Assembly (NCBI GenBank): GCA_018266615.1
Contig: JAFEAB010000063.1
Span: 1 to 54,789 of the forward strand
Direction of reading: 5' to 3'
Origin: Bacteroidota bacterium
GTDB lineage: Bacteria > Bacteroidota > Bacteroidia > Chitinophagales > Chitinophagaceae
Length of the DNA: 54,789 bases
Shown piece by piece: positions 17,836 through 26,765 of the stretch. Every line of letters starts with the position of its first letter. The first letter of the stretch is position 1. Made by a program: the position numbers and the translations under genes. The notes under the pieces are model-generated. The model made no database searches. It saw nothing but the letters and a program-made list of their open reading frames with translations, and was not told where the DNA came from.

Positions 17836-19116
17836 TTAAAAACTGAATCCGGGGCGGTCGTTTCTCGAATTCAGGGAAGTATATCCGATTAACTGGTCGT
17901 TTCTGTCGGTAAATCCCTTGTAATATACCAAAACCGTGTACCTGTTTTGTGTTTCCCAATAGTTCCCTTCCAAATCTGTCCGGTTGGAAGGGTTATCTTT
18001 TGAAACAGACAGGTACTCATAACTATAATATCCCTGTTTTAAAAGAGCCTTCCCCTGATAAACACCTAATTCAGGATTAAAGTTCATTTTCCAGGTATCA
18101 GATTGTCCCCAATCGGTAAATGAACCCCCGAGGTATATATTACGATTAGGATACGGGCTACCGTTAGGTGGCACCAGGGTAAAATACACCGTGGCATAAT
18201 CTCCCTGCCAAAAGGGATTAATTGTTTCGTAGGTAATGATATTGAACATTCCGTCGTAATCAGGATAATACAAGTATCGTTGCCCGGTCCGGTCCAAATC
18301 CGGTTTAACAAATATTTCGGTGCTGTTATTTTTATAAATAGCATGATCAACTCTGTCGCTTTGCAGCCTGAAACTGCGAAGATCCAGCCAGCGAAACTCT
18401 TTTCCTCCCGGAAAAATGCCATAATCCTCTGTATTAAACTCCAGCATATTGCCACGTACATAGGTAGGAGGAATATCTCGTTGCGCATTGTCCCAGCGGT
18501 TATTCTGCAGGATCACCACCTTCACCTGCTGGGCAGCGCTAAATGCATTGATACCGGCTAAATTTACAGACAGCCTGATTTTTTGATGGGTAGTGAATAA
18601 ACTGGCAGACAAAGGTTGAACTACTTGTCCGGAAACGGTGCCCTTTGGTTCCAGTACCACCAGTTGTTTGGTAAATGCCAGTTTAGAAGTATCCGAATCC
18701 GTGTACACTTTTAACAGATAATTTCCGGATCGGGTCAGCAGGCCGTTCCCATCCGGTAAAAATGCCTGGTAATGGGTATAACGGGTTAGGGCAATCGAAG
18801 AATTTCGATAGGTTGTAATCCTGTTTTGGGTAAACCCACGGGTATATTCAAAGGGGCTGAGATTTGCGGGTTTCCAGTTATAATCGCATAATACGAACGA
18901 GTAATAATAACTTTTCACATCCCCTTCCAGGTCGTCGAACTCCAGTTGCAGCCTGTCGGCTGAATTTAATGTCCATACGGGGAACCCTTGCTGATCCCCC
19001 GATTTAAATAATTGAGCGGTATGGATATAGGGCTTATATACTTTTTCAATTAATTGGGAAAAAGTGAGCCGGGAAATCAGGGAAAAAATAAAAATCAGGA
19101 AAAGCCGTTTGAGCAT
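17836..19116 (-). CDS. Type IX secretion system plug protein (DUF5103 family)
   Basis: 426 residues with a signal peptide (about 1-20, ending LTFSQ). It matches the DUF5103/T9SS-plug family: N-terminal beta domain with YKPYIHTAQLFKSGDQ, then LEFDDLEGDVKSYYYSFVLCDYNWKPA, SPFEYTRGF, and a C-terminal domain with YLGGSFTDW. In Flavobacterium the plug closes the SprA translocon pore on the periplasmic side when it is not engaged with substrate (family knowledge). ATG 19116 is preferred; a TTG six bases earlier is not needed. It is divergent from the LolC/E-like gene with face-to-face promoter elements. No other T9SS genes are in the window. Confidence 0.88.
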   Translation of the reverse strand: MLKRLFLIFIFSLISRLTFSQLIEKVYKPYIHTAQLFKSGDQQGFPVWTLNSADRLQLEFDDLEGDVKSYYYSFVLCDYNWKPANLSPFEYTRGFTQNRITTYRNSSIALTRYTHYQAFLPDGNGLLTRSGNYLLKVYTDSDTSKLAFTKQLVVLEPKGTVSGQVVQPLSASLFTTHQKIRLSVNLAGINAFSAAQQVKVVILQNNRWDNAQRDIPPTYVRGNMLEFNTEDYGIFPGGKEFRWLDLRSFRLQSDRVDHAIYKNNSTEIFVKPDLDRTGQRYLYYPDYDGMFNIITYETINPFWQGDYATVYFTLVPPNGSPYPNRNIYLGGSFTDWGQSDTWKMNFNPELGVYQGKALLKQGYYSYEYLSVSKDNPSNRTDLEGNYWETQNRYTVLVYYKGFTDRNDQLIGYTSLNSRNDRPGFSF

Positions 19117-19141
19117 GAACAATATTTAGTGGCTAATGAAT

Positions 19142-19149
19142 TACTTTTG
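19142..19149 (+). promoter_or_regulatory. Promoter -7 element of the LolC/E-like gene
   Basis: TACTTTTG is an exact TAnnTTTG element ending 20 bases before the TTG start at 19170 (inferred leader about 16 nt). It overlaps the transcribed leader of the divergent plug gene. Confidence 0.45.
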
Positions 19150-19157
19150 AAAGGTAG

Positions 19158-19165
19158 CAAATTTA
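19158..19165 (-). promoter_or_regulatory. Promoter -7 element of the T9SS plug gene
   Basis: On the minus strand, TAAATTTG is an exact TAnnTTTG element about 42 bases before the plug ATG at 19116. It lies only 8 bases from the oppositely oriented element at 19142-19149, so the two transcripts would start within each other's promoter. Confidence 0.45.
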
Positions 19166-19169
19166 CAGT

Positions 19170-20399
19170 TTGAACGTTTCCTTTTTCATAGCAAAGCGAA
19201 TTGCCTCGTTCAGGAGAAAAACATTTTCACGTTTTATTATAAGGCTTGCCATTGCGGCGACAGCATTAAGTGTGGCCGTGATGATTGTGGCCCTGAGCTT
19301 TTTTAATGGTTTTCAACAGGTGATTTCAAATAAGGTATTTAGTTTTTGGGGGCATATCCGCGTCATGCAGGATGTTGAAAACCGGGTTGCCGTGGCAGAA
19401 GAATACCCCATCTACGCGAACGACACCGTGGAAAATTACCTTAAATCCGTTCCGCATGTAGTTTCCGTTGAAAGGTATGCCACTAAATCGGCGATCCTGA
19501 AATCCGGAACAGAAATTGAAAGTGTACTGCTGAAAGGAATTGACTCCAGTTTTAATTTCTCCCGGATGGATCCTTTTCTCCTCAAGGGGAAATGGATTCA
19601 ATTTAAAGACAGTGGATATAGCTCCGATATTGTAATCAGCCAATTTACTGCCAACCAACTTAATGTGAAGACGGGTGACCGGCTCATCGTCTATTTTTTT
19701 CGGGAAGACGGGAGCAAAACCGCCAGGCCGCTAAATATTTCGGGAATATATAAAACAGGGATCGAAGAATATGATCACAATTTTGCTATCTGCGACCTCA
19801 ATCTGATCCGAAGGCTTAATCTTTGGGAACCTGATCAAATTGGGGGGTATGAGGTGTTTCTTGATAATTACAAATTGGCCGACCCGATTGCCACACATAT
19901 GTACCAACAATTACCTCAGTCGTGGTATAGCAGAAGCATTAGAAAGATTTATCCGAATATTTTCGACTGGCTCAACCTGCAAAGCCAGGTGAAGAATATT
20001 TTGTTGATAATAATGATGGTGGTTGCCGCCGTAAACCTGGTTACCTGCTTAATTATTTTGGTTTTAGAAAGAACCCGCATGATTGGGGTTTTGAAGGCTA
20101 TAGGCACCCCCAACTGGAACATTCAAAAGATTTTTTTATTCAATACAACCCTTATTGCTATTACCGGCACCTTTATTGGCCTGTTGATTGGACTGGGAAT
20201 ATGCTGGATCCAGCAAAAAACGGGATTTATTAAATTGAATGAAGAAGCCTATTACATGAACACGGCTCACGCTGAAGTAATCTGGTGGCAGGTAGCTATC
20301 GTTTGCGCCATAACGTTAGTAGTTTGTTTCCTGACCCTTATCATCCCCACCTATATCATTAAAAAGGTGAATATTGTAAGGGCAATCCAATTCCGGTAA
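19170..20399 (+). CDS. FtsX-like ABC transporter permease (LolC/LolE type)
   Basis: 409 residues. An N-terminal membrane helix (about 25-50), a large periplasmic domain (about 55-275, MacB-PCD type) and three C-terminal helices (about 280-300, 325-350, 372-398) form the LolC/E and FtsX layout. The N-terminal segment [34 protein letters not shown] is characteristic of lipoprotein-releasing permeases. It would extract lipoproteins from the inner membrane with an ATPase encoded elsewhere. There is no in-frame ATG, and the TTG start at 19170 puts the conserved N-terminus in register. Its stop codon directly abuts the stop of the convergent methyltransferase gene. Confidence 0.87.
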   Translation: MNVSFFIAKRIASFRRKTFSRFIIRLAIAATALSVAVMIVALSFFNGFQQVISNKVFSFWGHIRVMQDVENRVAVAEEYPIYANDTVENYLKSVPHVVSVERYATKSAILKSGTEIESVLLKGIDSSFNFSRMDPFLLKGKWIQFKDSGYSSDIVISQFTANQLNVKTGDRLIVYFFREDGSKTARPLNISGIYKTGIEEYDHNFAICDLNLIRRLNLWEPDQIGGYEVFLDNYKLADPIATHMYQQLPQSWYSRSIRKIYPNIFDWLNLQSQVKNILLIIMMVVAAVNLVTCLIILVLERTRMIGVLKAIGTPNWNIQKIFLFNTTLIAITGTFIGLLIGLGICWIQQKTGFIKLNEEAYYMNTAHAEVIWWQVAIVCAITLVVCFLTLIIPTYIIKKVNIVRAIQFR

Positions 20400-21146
20400 T
20401 CAAAGTTTGCAAAGATGTGAAAGCATTATGCCGGTAGCTACTGCGGCATTCAACGATTCAGCCTCCCCAATTTTTGGAATGTTGATTAACTCTCTGGCAA
20501 TTGCCAAAAGAGAAGCATTTACCCCTTTTGATTCATTACCAATGACCAGCACCTGGTTGGCAGCCGGTTCAATATCGGACAATGGAACACCCTGCAGGCT
20601 ACTACAAAGTAAGATTTTATCCTTCCGGGGCGCCAGCCATGCCCGGAGATCCTGGTAATAAACTTCTACCCTCCCCAAACTGGCCATGGTGCTTTGAACC
20701 ACTTTGGGGTTATAGCAATCCGCTGTTTCGGGAGAGCAAATAATTTGCTTCACCCCAAACCAATCGGCGGTTCGAATGATAGTACCTAAATTGCCCGGAT
20801 CCTGCAATTCATCCAACATTAAAATAAGTGAATCCGTTGGAACGGGGGGAATGGTCTCTTTTTTACGAAATATGGCCAAACAGGAATGTGGCGACTTTAA
20901 CCCGCTCATGCGCTCCAGTTCAGCCTGCGATATTTCAAAAATTTCCCCGGATGAAATCTCCATCCGGCTTTTCTCCTGTTCTAATAACCATTGGTTTGTT
21001 CCATACAGGGCTATTAATTCAAAAGTTTGGGTGGCAACCAGCTCAGGCACTACTTTTGGACCTTCGGCAACAAATACTCCATATTCGTCCCTGAATTTTT
21101 TCTGCTGTAAACTTTGAATATATTTGACAGAAGATTTACTAACCAT
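20400..21146 (-). CDS. TrmH/SpoU-family RNA 2'-O-methyltransferase
   Basis: 248 residues. The N-terminal substrate-binding domain (about 1-95) has KKFRDEYGVFVAEGPKVV. The SPOUT knot carries motif 1 DPGNLGTIIRTADWFG, motif 2 VLVIGNESKGV and motif 3 SLNAAVATGIML. It transfers methyl from SAM to a ribose 2'-OH in tRNA or rRNA; the target cannot be read from the sequence. It is divergent from tamL with only 13 bases between the start codons, so their promoters must overlap the opposite gene. Confidence 0.92.
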   Translation of the reverse strand: MVSKSSVKYIQSLQQKKFRDEYGVFVAEGPKVVPELVATQTFELIALYGTNQWLLEQEKSRMEISSGEIFEISQAELERMSGLKSPHSCLAIFRKKETIPPVPTDSLILMLDELQDPGNLGTIIRTADWFGVKQIICSPETADCYNPKVVQSTMASLGRVEVYYQDLRAWLAPRKDKILLCSSLQGVPLSDIEPAANQVLVIGNESKGVNASLLAIARELINIPKIGEAESLNAAVATGIMLSHLCKL

Positions 21147-21159
21147 CTTTTAATCATTG

Positions 21160-23577
21160 ATGTTTCCCGCTACCAGGAAGGTTTACACTTTAATTATTGT
21201 TTCACTCACTATCCTTGCCTCCTGTTCAATACCCATCATCGTAAAAAAACCGGCAGCCCCATTCCTGAGAAAAAACAGTATTGAAGTTAAGGGAGGAAAT
21301 TTTACAAACAGGGAAAAATCTGACCTGATATCGCGCCTTACCAATCAATTAGAAGACAGTGCCCGGGTGCCGGGTAAAGATTTCCTTATTTTTTTCAATA
21401 TTATTAAAAGGCCCCCGCTTTACGATTCAATATATCCATTTCTATCGTCCGAAAACATGCGGGGCACCATGTATCATATCGGATATTACGGCGCAAAAGT
21501 TTCATTTAAGGCTGATACCAGCAACAACAAGGTTTCCGTAAAATATGTAGTAGATGCCGGGAAGCCCACCCGGATAGATACGCTGAGTTACCGTTTGAAG
21601 AAACCAGACCTCCAGGAAATTGCACTTAGATCAAAAGGGCAATCGGTTATTCTGAAAGACCATCCCATTACCAAAGCCGATGTGATGACCGAAATAAACA
21701 GGCTGGTGGACAGTTTCACAAATAATGGATATTATAAATTCACCGCCGCAGAATTAAAAATGCGGGGCGATACCACCATTGAAGCATTAACAACTATTAC
21801 AGACGACCCTTTTGAACAGCTCCGCCTTCTGGCCGAAGCGCAAAAGCAAATTGATTCTCCCAAAATAAGGCTGGCCCTGGTTTTAAATCCTCCAACCGAT
21901 ACATCCCGGCTGATAAAATATTATCTCCGAAACATTACGGTACTGCCCGATTTCAGGCCCACCGATTCTCCCTTTGATACCGTCCATTTTACCCATCGAA
22001 AAACAAGAAATTTTATTTTCAGATATCGAAATCCCACGGTCAGGTTGGGATACCTTATCCGAAATATCCCATTACAAAAGGGCGCCCTTTACCGGGAGCG
22101 GGATTTTGACCAGACCATTAACAACCTTTCTGCTTCCGGTGTTTGGGAAAGAGTGGGAATAACCACAACGGAGGTTCCCGGCAAAGATTCCCTCGATCTG
22201 AATATTGAATTACTTCCGGCAAAAAAACTGGGTTTTGAGGCAGCCATTGAAGCCAGCTACTCCGCCAGCATTGGGTCTTCAATTATTACAGGGGGAAACC
22301 TGTTTGGGCTTTCGGGCAACCTCTCACTCACCAATCGCAATGTTAGGCGGGAAGCCATTCGGATGACACACAAACTCAGGGCCGGGATCGAATTGAATAA
22401 TAACAGCACCGGCTCCTCCGGATTCATAAATTCCACAGAGTTCAGTTATAATAACAATATCGTTTTTCCAAGGCTTATCCCCTCCATTGGAAAATCGGGG
22501 AGCCGGGGAAGGACCTATGTGAACAGCCGTAAAGGAGAAACCTATTTCAATACGAATCTCCAGTACACCAACCGACTCAACTTATTTACCCTCCAGGCCG
22601 CAAATTTTTATGCCGGCTGGAGTTGGACCAACAAAAAGAATTTAAAAATTTTGTTGAAGCCGCTGAATCTGGAATTTAATTATCTGAATAAAACCGACAG
22701 CTTTAACACCATCCTGGCCAACAACCCGTTTTTAAAATATTCCTATAATACGGCTTTTGTAATGGGAGTGAGCGGGGGAATATCCAAATCATATTTCAAC
22801 CCCTGGCATCCAAACAGCCAGCAGAAAGAGCGTAACATAAACCTTCATTTTGAGGAATCAGGGTTAACCTGGGCCAACCTGGGCCTTCTAAAAAAATACC
22901 TGCGCCGGTACATAAAATTTGATGCAGAATATAAATATACCATAACCTATCAAAAAACGGCAATTGCATTTCGTTTATACGGTGGCGTTGGCATCCCATT
23001 ATTGGGGAGCGATACCAACCGCACCCTGCCTTTCTTTAAACAATTTATTGGAGGGGGTAGTAACAGTATGCGTGGCTGGCCCATCCGGGGCATTGGAGTG
23101 GGTGGGCAACCCCTTGCTCCTTACAAATCCGGAACTTTGTTTAACGACCGCACCGGGGATATGCAATTGGAAGGGAACATTGAATATCGGTATGAAATTG
23201 CCCGAATCATACCCAATACTTTGACACTCCGTGGCGCCTTGTTTGTAGATGCCGGGAATATTTGGAATGTAAGAAATTCGAAAAGGGATGGCAGCGAGGA
23301 TACGGCCCAGTTTAAAATTAAAAACCTGTATAAACAATTGGGAGTTTCTGCAGGAACAGGGTTCAGGCTCGATTTCAATTATTTTGTACTACGCCTCGAT
23401 TTGGGATTCCGATTTAAGCGACCCGAATTATTTTATCAGCATGATGGCTGGAAGGCTCCAGACATTGGGTTTGATGATTTCCTGAAAAAAATATTTACCC
23501 GGGGAGCCAACGATGCGTACCGCAAATGGAGATATGAAAATTTCAATTTCACCATTGGAATTGGTGTCCCGTTTTAA
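21160..23577 (+). CDS. tamL: TamL-like outer-membrane assembly lipoprotein (BamA/Omp85 superfamily)
   Basis: 805 residues. The lipobox ILASCS at about 18-22 makes it a lipoprotein, which separates TamL of Bacteroidota from ordinary BamA. POTRA-like repeats occupy about 35-360 (VKGGNFTNREKSDLISRL; GYYKFTAAELKMRG; KGALYRERDFDQTINNL). The C-terminal half is a 16-strand barrel ending in FNFTIGIGVPF, with the conserved Omp85 loop motif seen as NSMRGWPIRGIG. It acts in outer-membrane protein insertion with TamB, which is not in the window. The start is ATG 21160; a TTG sits just before it. The last 4 bases overlap the end of the convergent truB. Confidence 0.87.
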   Translation: MFPATRKVYTLIIVSLTILASCSIPIIVKKPAAPFLRKNSIEVKGGNFTNREKSDLISRLTNQLEDSARVPGKDFLIFFNIIKRPPLYDSIYPFLSSENMRGTMYHIGYYGAKVSFKADTSNNKVSVKYVVDAGKPTRIDTLSYRLKKPDLQEIALRSKGQSVILKDHPITKADVMTEINRLVDSFTNNGYYKFTAAELKMRGDTTIEALTTITDDPFEQLRLLAEAQKQIDSPKIRLALVLNPPTDTSRLIKYYLRNITVLPDFRPTDSPFDTVHFTHRKTRNFIFRYRNPTVRLGYLIRNIPLQKGALYRERDFDQTINNLSASGVWERVGITTTEVPGKDSLDLNIELLPAKKLGFEAAIEASYSASIGSSIITGGNLFGLSGNLSLTNRNVRREAIRMTHKLRAGIELNNNSTGSSGFINSTEFSYNNNIVFPRLIPSIGKSGSRGRTYVNSRKGETYFNTNLQYTNRLNLFTLQAANFYAGWSWTNKKNLKILLKPLNLEFNYLNKTDSFNTILANNPFLKYSYNTAFVMGVSGGISKSYFNPWHPNSQQKERNINLHFEESGLTWANLGLLKKYLRRYIKFDAEYKYTITYQKTAIAFRLYGGVGIPLLGSDTNRTLPFFKQFIGGGSNSMRGWPIRGIGVGGQPLAPYKSGTLFNDRTGDMQLEGNIEYRYEIARIIPNTLTLRGALFVDAGNIWNVRNSKRDGSEDTAQFKIKNLYKQLGVSAGTGFRLDFNYFVLRLDLGFRFKRPELFYQHDGWKAPDIGFDDFLKKIFTRGANDAYRKWRYENFNFTIGIGVPF

Positions 23578-24380
23578 CCCGCTGTTGTTTTTCCTCCGTG
23601 TTCTTCTTCTAAGGCTTTTAACCATTGGGTGAATTGGGAGATATCCATGGCATCCTCCACCCGGAAATCGCCTATTGCAGTTCTTCGCAACTCGGAAAGA
23701 TACCCCCCACAGCCTAATGCCTGACCAAAATCGTGGGCTACACTTCGTATATACGTACCCGTTGAACAATCAATTTTAAATCCGATATCGGGTAAGTTGA
23801 AGGAAGTGATTTCGAAATGATAAAGTTGAACCGGGCGGGGTTCCAGTTCCACATCCTTACCCCGTCTTGCCAATTCATACAGAGCCACCCCTTCCTTCTT
23901 AATGGCGGAATAAACCGGAGGTACCTGCATTTGCAAACCCAGGAACGAATCGGCAACCTCCTTCACTTTTTGGGGAGTTACATGAGAAAAAGGCGCTTCG
24001 TTTTCCGGTACACTTTCCAGGTCGTAGGTTGGCGTGGTGGCACCTATTGAAATTACCCCGGTATAGGTTTTAGGTTGTGCCATGAAATCTGTAATCTGCT
24101 TCGTTTTTTTTCCGGTGCAGATGATGAGCAATCCGGTGGCAAGCGGATCGAGGGTACCGGCATGGCCCACTTTTTTAATCCGGAGCATCCCCCTTATTTT
24201 TCGCACTACATCAAAGGATGTCCAATGTATGGGCTTATTGATAAGTAAAACCTGCCCCTCTTCAAAAATTTCCCTGGCTGCCTGAGGTAAATCAATTGGC
24301 ACTCTGGGAGAGCGGGCAGGCCGTTCCCCTTCTTCCTGACGGGCCAAATATTTCTTTAAATATGAACCTTTCTTTCCCAA
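23574..24380 (-). CDS. truB: tRNA pseudouridine(55) synthase TruB
   Basis: It converts U55 in the T-loop of tRNAs to pseudouridine. The catalytic motif is GHAGTLDPLATGLL with Asp at about residue 78, preceded by KPIHWTSFDVVRKIR, and later YSAIKKEGVALYELARRG and GTYIRSVAHDFG. The start is uncertain. No in-frame ATG exists upstream of the conserved core. TTG at 24380 gives 268 residues with a basic N-terminal extension, and GTG at 24302 gives 242 residues. The gene is 61 bases behind the DUF58 gene of the MoxR cluster on the same strand. Confidence 0.93.
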   Translation of the reverse strand: MGKKGSYLKKYLARQEEGERPARSPRVPIDLPQAAREIFEEGQVLLINKPIHWTSFDVVRKIRGMLRIKKVGHAGTLDPLATGLLIICTGKKTKQITDFMAQPKTYTGVISIGATTPTYDLESVPENEAPFSHVTPQKVKEVADSFLGLQMQVPPVYSAIKKEGVALYELARRGKDVELEPRPVQLYHFEITSFNLPDIGFKIDCSTGTYIRSVAHDFGQALGCGGYLSELRRTAIGDFRVEDAMDISQFTQWLKALEEEHGGKTTAG

Positions 24381-24441
24381 TTCGCATTTTGAGGCACGAA
24401 GAAAGCCAATTATGGGGAGAATGCCAATACAAGCGTAGTAT

Positions 24442-25782
24442 TTATATTGCCTGCCTCGATTTCAATTCGATATACTTATTAACCGCCTGGATAGTAAGAT
24501 TTTGGGGTGCTGTGAGTATAGAGAGAATACCGTGATTAGAAAGTTCTTTCACGATAAGCTTTTTTTCATATAAAAACTTATCGGCAATAGTTTGAACATA
24601 GATATCTTCCACTGTATCTGCCTTTGCATTTGCCACCCGTTTAAGTTCCGAATTCTCGAAGAAAACGACCAGTAATAAATGGTATTTGGCAATTGATCGC
24701 AAATACGGAATTTGCCTCCTGGCCCCCTGCAGGGTTTCAAAATTGGTGAACAAAATTAGCAGGCTGCGTTGGCGGATACGTTGCCTTACCTGCATATACA
24801 ACATCTCAAAATCGGGTTCCAGGAATTCTGTTTGTTGTTTATACAACGCATTCAGTATGTTTTCCTGTTGAATTGGATTTCGGTCGGCAGGAATAAAACT
24901 ACCCATTCTTTCGGCGAAACTTATCAGACCAATCCGGTCCTGTTTCTGCAGGCACACATGGGTAATTACCAGGGTGCTATTAATCGCATAATCGAGTAGG
25001 CTTAATCCATCAAAGGGCATTTTCATCAGCCTGCCTTTATCGATAAGGCAATAAATCTGTTGCGATTTTTCTTCTGAATAAGAGTTCACCATCAGGCCGG
25101 CCTTCCGGGCAGTAGCCTTCCAATTTACGGTGCGTACATCATCTCCGGGCACATATTCTTTGATTTGTTCAAACTCCATACTCTGGCCCAGTTTTCGCAT
25201 TCTACCCAATCCCGAAGACACCGGCTCAATTCCCCGCATCAAAAGCTGCAGGTTGTGCAATTGTTGGTAGGATGGGAAAACAGGCACATCACAACCGTTT
25301 AAAAAAGTAAATCGTCTGGCCATCATCCCCAGCGCAGAGGAAAGGTAAATATGTGTACTCCCGAAACTGTACAAGCCCCTGTTATATGGGGTTAGAAGAT
25401 ATTCAAAATTGACAGTTGCCAATGCAGGAATGTTCCTGATAATGGCAAAGTCGCGAGCCTGGAATTGTTCGGGGAGTTCATCAATAACCTCAATCCGAAT
25501 CCTGGAATTCATTCGGTTACGGATAGAAATCTTCACCGGGTTAGGATCGCCGTTACTGAACCGGGAAGATAAGGTACGGTTCAAATGAGGTGCGCGGGTG
25601 AAGAAAAAGAGATTTACATAATCAACCAACACAACCATCCCGCATACCATCGAGCCAGCTATTGCCCATGAATACAACCCCTTTACGAAAAAGGCCAGCA
25701 GAAAAATCAACACACAAAAACTGCCTGCCAGGAAAAACCGGGCAGAGAAAAAGAGGTCGGAGAAATAATTTACCCGTTTCAT
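24442..25782 (-). CDS. DUF58-domain protein (VWA-like) of the MoxR cluster
   Basis: 446 residues. Two adjacent membrane helices (about 14-33 and 37-58) anchor it, leaving a cytoplasmic body. The DUF58 signature is EFEQIKEYVPGDDVRTVNWKATARKAGLMV at about 203-232, followed by a VWA-like region with IYCLIDKGR in place of the usual DxSxS motif, so metal binding may be altered. It works with MoxR AAA+ ATPases as a chaperone-like pair (family-level knowledge; substrate unknown). It starts 2 bases after the MoxR stop, so is translationally coupled. Confidence 0.88.
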   Translation of the reverse strand: MKRVNYFSDLFFSARFFLAGSFCVLIFLLAFFVKGLYSWAIAGSMVCGMVVLVDYVNLFFFTRAPHLNRTLSSRFSNGDPNPVKISIRNRMNSRIRIEVIDELPEQFQARDFAIIRNIPALATVNFEYLLTPYNRGLYSFGSTHIYLSSALGMMARRFTFLNGCDVPVFPSYQQLHNLQLLMRGIEPVSSGLGRMRKLGQSMEFEQIKEYVPGDDVRTVNWKATARKAGLMVNSYSEEKSQQIYCLIDKGRLMKMPFDGLSLLDYAINSTLVITHVCLQKQDRIGLISFAERMGSFIPADRNPIQQENILNALYKQQTEFLEPDFEMLYMQVRQRIRQRSLLILFTNFETLQGARRQIPYLRSIAKYHLLLVVFFENSELKRVANAKADTVEDIYVQTIADKFLYEKKLIVKELSNHGILSILTAPQNLTIQAVNKYIELKSRQAI

Positions 25783-25784
25783 GG

Positions 25785-26765
25785 TTACCGGGGAATTTCA
25801 ACGGTCTTCAGCATATTCTCAATCAAAAGGTCGGCTGTCAACCCCTCCATCTCCTTTTCCGGGGTAAGAATTATCCGGTGCCGTAAAACAGGAAAGGCCA
25901 TTTCCTTAATATCCTCAGGGATTACAAAATCACGGTTACGCATAGCGGCTAAGACCTTTGCGGATTTCAACAGGGCGAGCGATGCCCGGGTGGAAGCACC
26001 AAGGTATAAATTGGGGTTATTCCGGGTTTCATTTACTATCCGGGCAATATACTCCACCAGTTTCGGATCAATTAATACCTGTTGCACAATTTGGCGGCAA
26101 TGGATAAGGGTATCAATTGAAATTACGGGCTCCATTTCCAGGAGCAATTCGTTTTGGGGCTGTTGCTGGTGTTGAAGGAGAATAGCGATTTCTTCTTCCA
26201 ATCCCGGATACCCTACCTGGATTTTAAAAAGGAACCGGTCGAGTTGTGCTTCCGGCAGGCGGTAAGTTCCCTCCTGTTCAATTGGGTTTTGAGTAGCCAA
26301 TACCATAAAGGGAAATTCCATTTTGTGAGTAACTCCATCCACAGTGATTTGCCGCTCCTCCATTACTTCGAAAAGGGCAGATTGGGTTTTGGCCGGGGCC
26401 CTGTTAATTTCATCTATCAATATAAGATTCCCGAAAATGGGGCCGGCACTAAAATGAAACCGGGCTTCTGCCGGGTTAAAAATGGCGGTTCCAATTACAT
26501 CGCCCGGCATCAGATCGGGCGTAAATTGAATCCGGGAAAACTTTGCCTGAACCAGTTTGGCCATTAATTTTGCCGCCAGTGTTTTTGCCACTCCGGGCAC
26601 CCCTTCAATCAATAAATGGCCATCAGCCAGGAGGCTGATCAACATGAGTTCCACCATTTTCTCCTGGCCTACAATTACTTTTCTGATTTCGTCCTTTAAT
26701 TTTTCAACCGATACAGAAAGTTCGTTTATAGGTATCCGTTGTGTGCTTTCAAAATTATCTGTCAT
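25785..26765 (-). CDS. MoxR-family AAA+ ATPase
   Basis: 326 residues, standard MoxR length. Walker A is GVPGVAKT, Walker B LILIDEINRAPAKTQSALFEVMEE, and the sensor/GAFTQ-like segment reads MVLATQNPIEQEGTYRLPEAQLDRF; the C-terminal lid ends EGLTADLLIENMLKTV. These proteins remodel or activate partner VWA/DUF58 proteins using ATP. Its start overlaps the DUF4350 stop by 4 bases (ATGA), and DUF58 follows after 2 bases. Confidence 0.94.
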   Translation of the reverse strand: MTDNFESTQRIPINELSVSVEKLKDEIRKVIVGQEKMVELMLISLLADGHLLIEGVPGVAKTLAAKLMAKLVQAKFSRIQFTPDLMPGDVIGTAIFNPAEARFHFSAGPIFGNLILIDEINRAPAKTQSALFEVMEERQITVDGVTHKMEFPFMVLATQNPIEQEGTYRLPEAQLDRFLFKIQVGYPGLEEEIAILLQHQQQPQNELLLEMEPVISIDTLIHCRQIVQQVLIDPKLVEYIARIVNETRNNPNLYLGASTRASLALLKSAKVLAAMRNRDFVIPEDIKEMAFPVLRHRIILTPEKEMEGLTADLLIENMLKTVEIPR

